Positions 7,637 through 13,831 of a stretch of DNA of 39,186 bases are shown here, piece after piece. This stretch comes from Magnetococcales bacterium (GTDB lineage Bacteria; Pseudomonadota; Magnetococcia; Magnetococcales; JADGAP01): contig JADGAP010000011.1 in NCBI GenBank assembly GCA_015231965.1, positions 1-39,186 on the forward strand, in the 5' to 3' direction. Position 1 is the first letter of the stretch. Every line of letters begins with the position of its first letter. Under the pieces are notes generated by a model, which saw only the letters and a list, made by a program, of their open reading frames with translations, ran no database searches and was not told where the DNA came from. The translations under genes were made by a program, and so were the position numbers.

Positions 7637-9076
7637 ATGAGCGAGAAATACCTCGCAGCGGCCAACGGCCACCCCATCGCCGACAACCAGAACACCCTCA
7701 CCGCCGGACGCCGGGGACCGGCCCTGTTGCAGGATTGGTGGCTGATGGAGAAGCTGGCCCACTTCGCCCGGGAGCGCATTCCGGAGCGGGTGGTGCATGC
7801 CAAGGGATCGGGGGCCTTCGGGGTTCTCCGCATCACCCACGACATCACCCGTTACAGCAAGGCCAAGGTTTTTTCCGCCATCGGCAAGGAGACCCCGGCC
7901 TTCGCGCGCTTCTCCACCGTGGCCGGGGAGCGGGGGGCCGCCGATGCGGAACGGGACGTGCGCGGCTTTGCCCTCAAGTTCTACACCGAGGAGGGCAACT
8001 GGGATGTGGTGGGCAACAATACGCCGGTCTTTTTTGTGCGTGATCCCCTGAAATTTCCCGATTTTATCCATAGCCAGAAGCGCGACCCCCAGACCAACCT
8101 GCGCTCCAACGTGGCGGCCTGGGACTTCTGGACCCGTCACCCGGAAGCCCTGCATCAGGTGACCATCCTCATGTCGGATCGGGGCATTCCCCAGAACCTG
8201 CGCCAGATGCACGGCTTCGGCAGCCACACCTATAGTTTCATCAATGCGGCCAACGAACGCTTTTGGGTGAAGTTCCATTTCAAGTCGATGCAGGGCATCG
8301 CCAACTGGACCGATGCCGAAGCTGCCCAGGTGGTGGCCCAGGACCGGGAGTCCTCCCAGCGGGATCTCTACAACGCCATCGAGCGGGGGGAGTTCCCCAA
8401 GTGGCGTTTCTGCGTGCAGATCATGCCGGAGAACGAGGCCGCCACGTATCGCCTCAACCCCTTTGACCTCACCAAGGTGTGGCCCCACGCCGACTATCCC
8501 CTGATCGACGTTGGCGTCTTGGAGTTGAACAAGAACCCGGAGAACTACTTTGCCGACGTGGAGCAGGCCGCCTTTACTCCGGCCAATCTGGTCCCCGGCC
8601 TCTCCACCTCGCCGGACAAAATGCTTCAGGGGCGGATCTTCTCTTACGGCGACGCCCACCGCTACCGGCTGGGGGTCAACCATCACCAGATTCCGGTCAA
8701 CGCCCCCCGTTGCCCCTTCGCCCGTTTCTTCCATCGGGACGGCGCGGCGCGGGTGGATGGCAACAACGGCGGACGGATCAACTATCAACCCAATCGTTTG
8801 GGTGAGTTTCCCGAATTTCCCTCCGCCGCCGAACCCCCCCTGGCCCTGGACGGCGAGGCCGATCGCTGGAATCACCGGGAAGACGAGGATTATTACAGCC
8901 AGCCGGGGGCGTTGTTCCGCCTGATGACCCCCGAGTTGCAACGCCAGCTCTGCGGCAACATCGCCCGCCACATTCAGGGCGTTTCCGCCGATATCGTGGC
9001 CAAGGCGCTGGAGCACTTCCGCAAGGCCGATCCCGCCTACGGGGCGGGGGTGGAAGCAGCGATCAAGGCCTTGTAA
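7637..9076 (+). CDS. katA: Monofunctional haem catalase
   Basis: The 479-residue protein is a small-subunit (clade 3 size) haem catalase that dismutates H2O2 in the cytoplasm; no signal peptide is seen. Active-site elements are the distal His54 in [12 protein letters not shown], the distal Asn in VGNNTPVFF (about 125-133) and the proximal haem-ligand Tyr337 in [10 protein letters not shown], with Arg333. The ATG at 7637 is preceded by GGACGGGAG. The short 33-base gap to perR and the shared direction indicate a perR-katA transcription unit controlled by peroxide. Confidence 0.97.
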   Translation: MSEKYLAAANGHPIADNQNTLTAGRRGPALLQDWWLMEKLAHFARERIPERVVHAKGSGAFGVLRITHDITRYSKAKVFSAIGKETPAFARFSTVAGERGAADAERDVRGFALKFYTEEGNWDVVGNNTPVFFVRDPLKFPDFIHSQKRDPQTNLRSNVAAWDFWTRHPEALHQVTILMSDRGIPQNLRQMHGFGSHTYSFINAANERFWVKFHFKSMQGIANWTDAEAAQVVAQDRESSQRDLYNAIERGEFPKWRFCVQIMPENEAATYRLNPFDLTKVWPHADYPLIDVGVLELNKNPENYFADVEQAAFTPANLVPGLSTSPDKMLQGRIFSYGDAHRYRLGVNHHQIPVNAPRCPFARFFHRDGAARVDGNNGGRINYQPNRLGEFPEFPSAAEPPLALDGEADRWNHREDEDYYSQPGALFRLMTPELQRQLCGNIARHIQGVSADIVAKALEHFRKADPAYGAGVEAAIKAL

Positions 9077-9117
9077 CGAGAACCCGCCCTTCAGGTGAAT
9101 CAGGAACACCCGTTCCC

Positions 9118-9363
9118 ATGAAGACCAAGGACCATCTCAAGGTGGCCTTTTCCGGGATCGAGGACTTTCGGGCTCAAGACCTGCGCCCACCTGCGCTACA
9201 TGGTTGATCACCGCAGGCGCGCCGTCGCCCGAGGTGCGAGACTTGCGGGGTCACAGCACGGTCCAAAGTGACGGAACGTTATGCCCATCTCAATCTGGAC
9301 AACGTTCGGGCCGCAGTGGCACTGCTGGATCGGAGGTCACGTTTTGGTCACGGTGTGGGGTAG
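9118..9363 (+). pseudogene. Degraded tyrosine recombinase (phage integrase) C-terminus
   Basis: No intact ORF is present, but three consecutive frames spell the C-terminal half of a tyrosine integrase. In frame 1 (9118 onward): HLKVAF, GIEDFR, QDLR. After a frameshift near 9190 (frame 3): LITAGAPSPEVRDLRGHSTV. After a one-base insertion near 9262 (frame 1 again): VTERYAHLNLDNVRAAVALL, ending in TAG at 9361. These correspond to box II of the family: H/Q-x-LR, LRGH and the nucleophile Tyr in ERYAH. The N-terminal half is missing. It lies 58 bases from the 3' end of tRNA-Phe, the classical attachment site, so it is probably the remains of an excised or decayed genomic island or prophage. Confidence 0.8.
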
Positions 9364-9370
9364 GAAGCAC

Positions 9371-9403
9371 AAAGGGTTGCCGGTCAATGACGGGCAACCC
9401 TTT
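9371..9403 (-). terminator. Hairpin downstream of tRNA-Phe, probable terminator
   Basis: A perfect 11-base-pair stem (AAAGGGTTGCC at 9371-9381 with its complement at 9393-9403, 11-base loop) lies 17 bases beyond the tRNA 3' end. The T-run is weak on both strands, so intrinsic termination is likely but not certain. It may serve the tRNA on the - strand. Confidence 0.5.
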
Positions 9404-9420
9404 GATTGTACTGTTTTGAA

Positions 9421-9496
9421 TGGTGCCCAGGGGCGGAATTGAACCACCGACACGAGGATTTTCAGTCCCCTGCTCTACCAACTGAGCTACCTAGGC
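9421..9496 (-). tRNA. tRNA-Phe (anticodon GAA)
   Basis: On the - strand the sequence folds as a standard 76-base tRNA. The acceptor stem is GCCTAGG/CCTGGGC with one G-T pair. The D-arm has AGCTCAGTTGGTAGAGC, the anticodon loop is CTGAAAA (GAA complementary to 9461-9463) and the T-arm has GGTTCAATTCC. ACCA is encoded at the 3' end (9421-9424). Its 3' end faces the integrase remnant at 9118-9363. Confidence 0.97.
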
Positions 9497-9649
9497 GTTT
9501 GTTGCACCATCGTCTTCCTCCAGATCGTCGGCCAGAGGCTGTTTTCTTCCGATCCGGGAAGACCCAGGATTCTAGCACTCTCCTGGGGAATTGCAAGGGG
9601 GAATGCGCGGGGTTGGGTGTGAGGGGTGAAAAAGGGGGAAGAGGGAGAT

Positions 9650-10162
9650 TCAGAGGGGCTTTTTCAGGACGCCGATCTCCCAGAATCCCTTGAGGGGTTC
9701 GCCGTTGGGGCGGGTGAACACGCCGTAGCCGTGGCGTTTGTTGAGGATCCATTCGCCGGTGTAGCTTTCGCCGGAGGGCCAACGATAGGTTCCGTAGCCG
9801 CTGAAGCGGTCCTCGGCGAACGCCCCCTCGTAGCGCCCCCCCTTGGGAAAGGTCATGACGCCGCGCCCTTCCATGTGGCCATCCCGCCACTGGCCGACGT
9901 AGGTTCGTCCATCCTGCCAGACGAAGGTTCCCTGGCCGTGTTTTTTCCCCAGATGATACATTCCCTGATAGCGGTTGCCATTGACGAAGGCGGCCTCGCC
10001 GTAGCCCTCCTGGCAATCGCCCCGCAGGCAGTCGAAGGACTCCGGGTCGCGACCGCCGATCCAGCGTCCGTGGCGGCGCATGCGCTGGCGCAGTCTCTCG
10101 AATCCCGCCACCCCCGCCACCAGGAGGGTCAGGGCGAGGGCACCGATCAACAGGGGATCCAT
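9650..10162 (-). CDS. Membrane-anchored MORN-repeat protein
   Basis: The frame is open to 10273 but ATG 10162 is chosen because AAGGAG lies 9 bases upstream and the protein then begins with a hydrophobic helix (residues about 4-22) suited as a membrane anchor. The remaining 148 residues contain about five MORN repeats with the pattern Y-x-G-x-(W/Y/F)-x-x-G-x-x-x-G-x-G, e.g. NRYQGMYHLGKKHGQGTF and RTYVGQWRDGHMEGRGVM. MORN repeats bind proteins or lipids; no enzymatic domain is present, and the function is unknown. It is divergent from the exported protein at 10248, with an 85-base shared control region. The ATG-proximal side is consistent with an inner-membrane protein whose repeats lie in the cytoplasm or periplasm. 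Confidence 0.8.
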   Translation of the reverse strand: MDPLLIGALALTLLVAGVAGFERLRQRMRRHGRWIGGRDPESFDCLRGDCQEGYGEAAFVNGNRYQGMYHLGKKHGQGTFVWQDGRTYVGQWRDGHMEGRGVMTFPKGGRYEGAFAEDRFSGYGTYRWPSGESYTGEWILNKRHGYGVFTRPNGEPLKGFWEIGVLKKPL

Positions 10163-10247
10163 CGTTGGCGAGGCTCCTTGCCGCGAAGGTAGCGGCGGCG
10201 CGTCCACTGGAATGAAAGAGTGTGATAGAGTATCGCCAAAGCAACCC

Positions 10248-10736
10248 ATGCGCGAGGCGAAGCGCTTGAACAAATTTTGCAGATCATGGACGCGGGGGGC
10301 GTGTGGGCTTGTTTCCTGGGCGTTTTTCGCCTGGGCCGGGATGGGCTGGGGAGGGGACGCCGCCGCATCCGCCGCCGAGGCGACCTATCGCCGTTTTGTC
10401 GACGCCTTTGTCATGGGGCGCTTCGACGAGGCGCGGGAGCTGGCGTTGGAGCCGGTGCAACGCATCGTCGGACGCAAGGAGCAGGTGCGTCGGCAAGGGG
10501 AGATTCCACCCGAACACGGCGAAACCATGATCGTCTCCACCACGCCCCAGGCGGGGGCGGGGGCGGAGGCGGAGGCGGTGAAAATCCACGGGGTGCAGGT
10601 GCTGCAATTTTCCCCCAAGGCCGATGGAACCGAGAGCGCCCCCTCGTTTCATCGCCAATTCGTCACCCTGGTGCGACGGGGGGAGGGGTGGCGGGTGAGT
10701 GAATTTCGCGACGAGCAGGAAGCCTGTTGCGACTGA
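10248..10736 (+). CDS. Exported hypothetical protein
   Basis: This is a 162-residue protein if it begins at ATG 10248. The N-terminus is basic (MREAKRLNKF), followed by a hydrophobic stretch (about 20-36) and a possible signal peptidase site in ASA-AEA (around residue 42). The mature part has a helix (YRRFVDAFVMGRFDEAREL) and a beta-rich half ending in ERFDE-like acidic residues and a CCD tail, resembling in outline the small NTF2/SnoaL-like or DUF4878-type exported proteins, but I do not recognise it with confidence. No clear ribosome binding site is seen at 10248, so the start could differ. The stop is 58 bases before the deacetylase start, and it may be in one operon with the XrtA-type genes. 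Confidence 0.6.
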   Translation: MREAKRLNKFCRSWTRGACGLVSWAFFAWAGMGWGGDAAASAAEATYRRFVDAFVMGRFDEARELALEPVQRIVGRKEQVRRQGEIPPEHGETMIVSTTPQAGAGAEAEAVKIHGVQVLQFSPKADGTESAPSFHRQFVTLVRRGEGWRVSEFRDEQEACCD

Positions 10737-10794
10737 TGCGCCGTGGTCGCCCCCTCCCGCCGACCGCCGCGCCGGACCCTTCTGGAGGCCGTTC

Positions 10795-11712
10795 ATGATG
10801 CTTCCCCCCGATTCCCGGGGTATGGGCCGGGTCCACGCTTTCACGGTGGATCTGGAGGAGTATTTTCAGGTGGCGGCGCTGGAGCCGCGCATCCCCCGTT
10901 CGACCTGGGAGGATGAGGCGGAGGAGGGGGGGGAGGTGCCGTGGCCCAGTCGGGTGGAGGAGCCGTGCGACCTGTTGCTCGGGATGCTGGCGGACCACGG
11001 GGCAAGGGCGACCTTTTTCATTCTGGGATGGGTGGCCCGACGGCATCCGGAGTTGATCCGCCGCATCGCCCGGGAGGGACATGAGATCGCCAGCCATGGC
11101 TGGTCCCATCGGCGGGTGAGCGAGATGACCCCCGACGCCTTTCGTCAGGAGACGATGCGCACCAAGGCGGTGCTGGAATCCTTGAGCGGCGCGGCGGTGA
11201 CGGGTTATCGCGCCGCCAGTTTTTCCATCGGACCCCGGGAGGGGTGGGCCTTGTCGATCCTGGCCGAGACGGGGCATCGCTACAGCTCCAGCATCGCGCC
11301 GATTCAGCACGACCACTATGGCTGGCCCGAGGCCTCCCGTCACCCCTGGCGTCCCGTCGCCGATGGCCCCCTGGAAATTCCCCCCGCCGTGGTGGAGCTG
11401 GGGGGGCGGCGCTGGCCGGTGGGGGGCGGGGGATTTTTTCGCTTCTGGCCTTATCCCCTGTTTCGCGGGGCGTGGCGACGGCTGGAACGGCGGGAGGACC
11501 ACCCTTCCGTCTTTTACTGCCACCCCTGGGAGTTGGATCCGGATCAACCGTTGCCCGAGGGGCTGCCCTGGAAAAATCGTTGGCGCCACACCTTGAATCT
11601 GGGCCGCGCCCGCTCCCGCATGGAGCGGCTGCTGGGGGATTTTCGCTGGGGGCGGATGGATGAGACCTTCGCCCCCTGGATCGCCGGGGAAAGGGAGGCT
11701 CCAAGGGGATGA
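10795..11712 (+). CDS. XrtA-system polysaccharide deacetylase (DUF3473)
   Basis: The 305-residue protein carries a NodB-like deacetylase domain followed by the C-terminal DUF3473 extension characteristic of deacetylases encoded with XrtA/PEP-CTERM exosortase loci. Motifs: FTVDLEEYFQV (catalytic Asp19), ATFFILGWVA, ASHGWSHRRV (metal His101 and His105), GYRAASFSI, then PVGGGGFFR and YCHPWELDPDQP. It probably removes acetyl groups from an exopolysaccharide during synthesis or export. ATG 10795 is supported by GGAGG at 10784-10788; the upstream frame extension lacks family similarity. Its stop overlaps the next gene by 4 bases (ATGA), indicating coupled translation. Confidence 0.88.
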   Translation: MMLPPDSRGMGRVHAFTVDLEEYFQVAALEPRIPRSTWEDEAEEGGEVPWPSRVEEPCDLLLGMLADHGARATFFILGWVARRHPELIRRIAREGHEIASHGWSHRRVSEMTPDAFRQETMRTKAVLESLSGAAVTGYRAASFSIGPREGWALSILAETGHRYSSSIAPIQHDHYGWPEASRHPWRPVADGPLEIPPAVVELGGRRWPVGGGGFFRFWPYPLFRGAWRRLERREDHPSVFYCHPWELDPDQPLPEGLPWKNRWRHTLNLGRARSRMERLLGDFRWGRMDETFAPWIAGEREAPRG

Positions 11713-12779
11713 GCGAATCGCCGCCGACGGTGCGGGAGATGACCCCGGGGGATGCAACCGCCTGGGACGCCTTTGTTCAGGCGTCGCCCCAGGCCACCTT
11801 TTTCCATCGGGCGGGGTGGCGGGAGGTGATCCAACGGGCCTTTCATCTGCCCGCCCATTTTCTGCTGGCCGAGGACGCCTTGGGGATTCGTGGCGTGTTG
11901 CCCCTGGTCGAGGTGAAGAGTTGGCTCTTCGGCCACGCTCTGGTCTCCACGCCGTTTTGCGTCTACGGCGGCGCGGCGGCGGCGGATGAGGCGGCGGGGC
12001 GGGCCCTGGTGGCGGCGGCGCTCCGTCGGGCGGAACAGTTGGGCGTCGCCTCCCTGGAGTTGCGCAATCTCCTGCCGGAGCAGCCTCCGGGGGCGGGGCC
12101 GCAGCAGGCGGGGAGTCGGTGGCATGGACGAACCCTCCACGCCACCTTTCGCCAGCCCCTGGCGGCGACGCCGGAGGCGCAACTGGCGGCCATTCCCCGC
12201 AAACAGCGGGCGGAGGTGCGCAAGGGGATGCAGGGGGGGCTGGCGGCGGTGGAGGACGCCTCCCCCGAGCGGTGTTATCGGCTTTACGCCGAAAGTTTGC
12301 ATCAGTTGGGGACGCCGCTGTTCACCCGGCGCTATTTTCCCCTCCTGCGGGAGGTGTTCGGCGCGGACTGTCACATTCTGACGGTGGAGTCGGGGGGGCG
12401 GGCGGTGGGGAGCGTGTTGAGCTTTTTCTTCCGCGATCAGGTGTTGCCCTACTACGCCGGGGCGGTGCCAGAGGGGGCGCGTCCGCCGGGGGTCTATCCC
12501 TATCTGTATTGGCGGTTGATGAACCTTGCGGCCCAGCGGGGGGCGAAGATCTTTGATTTCGGACGGAGCAAGCAAGGCAGTGGGTCGTATGCCTTCAAGG
12601 AGCATTTCGGTTTCACCGCCGAGCCCCTGCCCTACGTTTGTTGGTTGGCGCGGGGGGAGGAGGTTCCCCAGGTCCATCCCGCCAATCCCAAATATCAGCG
12701 GGCGATTCGGTTGTGGCGGCGCTTGCCCCTGGCGGCGACGCTGCTGATCGGTCCGCCGCTGGCGAGAAAATTGGGGTGA
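11709..12779 (+). CDS. FemAB-like GNAT protein, XrtA/PEP-CTERM associated
   Basis: The 356-residue protein matches the FemAB-family acyltransferases that accompany XrtA deacetylases in exopolysaccharide/PEP-CTERM loci. Visible family features are FFHRAGWREVI near residue 32, a PLVEVKSWLFG segment, the KQRAEVRKGM motif (about 163), a second GNAT-fold half with GRAVGSVLSFFFRD and YYAGAVPE, and FDFGRSKQGSGSYAFKEHFG near residue 285. The molecular acceptor is unknown; the fold transfers aminoacyl or acyl groups. It starts on the ATGA overlap with the deacetylase. No exosortase or glycosyltransferase gene is in the window, so this pair is a small outlying part of the system. Confidence 0.85.
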   Translation: MSESPPTVREMTPGDATAWDAFVQASPQATFFHRAGWREVIQRAFHLPAHFLLAEDALGIRGVLPLVEVKSWLFGHALVSTPFCVYGGAAAADEAAGRALVAAALRRAEQLGVASLELRNLLPEQPPGAGPQQAGSRWHGRTLHATFRQPLAATPEAQLAAIPRKQRAEVRKGMQGGLAAVEDASPERCYRLYAESLHQLGTPLFTRRYFPLLREVFGADCHILTVESGGRAVGSVLSFFFRDQVLPYYAGAVPEGARPPGVYPYLYWRLMNLAAQRGAKIFDFGRSKQGSGSYAFKEHFGFTAEPLPYVCWLARGEEVPQVHPANPKYQRAIRLWRRLPLAATLLIGPPLARKLG

Positions 12780-12828
12780 AGCGCGGGGATTCCCCCAGGC
12801 TTGAGGCGGCGGGGGCGGGAAAGGGGGA

Positions 12829-13230
12829 GCCGAAGCAGGCCTGTAAGCCGGGTTTTGTGTCGCGCCGCCCTGATCCCCGGCGGAAGCGGCGCGCAGATCG
12901 CCATTCCTCTAGGATGGATGTCTCCATCCATCTCAAGCGACCAACCCGGGGGCTGAGCGGGCCGCTGTCAGCGCCCCCCTATTCGGTCTTGCTCCAGATG
13001 GGGTTTTCCCAGCCGCTCCCGTTACCGGGAAGCGCGGTGCGCTCTTGCCGCACCGTTTCGCCCTTACCGGCGGGTCTCGGAGGCTGACGCCCCCCCCTGG
13101 CCGGCGGTTTGTTTTCTGTGGCACTGTCCCTGGGGTCGCCCCCGCCGGGGGTTACCCGGCATCTTGCCCTGTGGAGCCCGGACTTTCCTCCCGTTCTTGC
13201 GAACCGGCGGCGATCCGGCCTGCTTCGGCC
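12829..13230 (-). ncRNA. rnpB: RNase P RNA, bacterial class A
   Basis: On the - strand the sequence has the universally conserved 5' P4 element GAGGAAAGTCCGGGCTCC (about 13179-13196) and near the 3' end AAACCCGGCTTACAGGCC (about 12839-12856). Also present is the GGTAAGGGCGAAACGGTGCGGTAAGAGCGCACCG-like J11/12 region near 13030-13070. The P1 helix pairs GCCGAAGCAGGCC (5' end, 13217-13230 side) perfectly with 12829-12841, fixing the ends to within a few bases; outer pairing may extend to about 12815 and 13240. The RNA is about 402 bases and cleaves tRNA 5' leaders with RnpA. Confidence 0.95.
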
Positions 13231-13352
13231 CTTTCCCGCCGGGCATCATGGGTTGCGGCGGGGCGATTGTCAAAGCGTCGAGGCCGATTCGCGCCAGAAA
13301 GCTTGATAAACCCGGATGGTTCATTGAGAGATGAAAAGTGCTTTTATGAGCA

Positions 13353-13410
13353 GAAAAAGGTGAAGGGGGGTATTGGGGGGACAGTTCCCTGTCCCCCCAA
13401 GGTCTTGATT
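13353..13410 (+). repeat. G-run hairpin repeat, copy A
   Basis: An A-run with GGTGAAGGGGGG precedes a perfect 12-base-pair hairpin at 13373-13400 (TTGGGGGGACAG, loop TTCC, complement), then GGTCTTG. Copies B (13613-13790, - orientation) and C (29039-29230) share the same core. Copy A lacks the longer right part that B and C have in common. Confidence 0.8.
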
Positions 13411-13612
13411 TGGACTTTTTTTTTAGGCGCGCTTTCAAGTGAAGCCAAGGCGCTTTTTGCCTTGGCGCAGCGCGCCAAATTGTCGCCGGAGGCGACCAGA
13501 TTTTCGCGGAACCCTGTTTTTGCGGCTATGCCGTGATGTGCATCACTCAATGGAATTGACCACAGCCCCCCGAATCCCGGCGTGGGGTTTGGGTTGGGAG
13601 GAATGGGTAGAA

Positions 13613-13790
13613 CTCGGCGGGATTCGGGGGAAAAGGCCCCCCGGACCCCCGGCGACCCGATGCGACGCGGATAGAGCTCGGTGCGGATGACGGGTTGGGT
13701 TGTTCTGATGGAGCGCATCGGGCCGCAAAAGCCAAAGCAAGACCTTGGGGGGGAGGGAACTCCCCCCCAATACCCCCCTACCTTTTTTGC
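13613..13790 (-). repeat. G-run hairpin repeat, copy B (long form)
   Basis: Read on the - strand it has the A-run, GGTAGGGGGG, an 11-base-pair hairpin (13745-13755 with 13760-13770, loop GGAA on the + strand) and GGTCTTGCTTTGGCTTTTGC. It continues with GGCCCGATGCGC and, further on, GCATCGGGTCGCC followed by CCCCCGAATCCC. The same order of blocks occurs in copy C at 29039-29230. Confidence 0.8.
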
Positions 13791-13831
13791 AAGTGAAATG
13801 CTTTTTCTCGCCGGGGGATGGCCATTTCGCA

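Larger units (their letters stand above)
13236..13831. other. Gene-free gap between rnpB and the histidine kinase
   Basis: No coding sequence is convincing here; all ORFs are composed of repeat sequence. The gap holds the rnpB promoter (right of 13235, - strand), repeat copy A, an A/B intervening stretch with the GAATCCC-type inverted repeat (about 13565-13579 and 13616-13630) and repeat copy B. Confidence 0.6.

Noticed and set aside
12829-13440. Several ORFs over 60 codons in both directions
   Set aside because: They overlap RNase P RNA and the G-run repeat and have no similarity to proteins.
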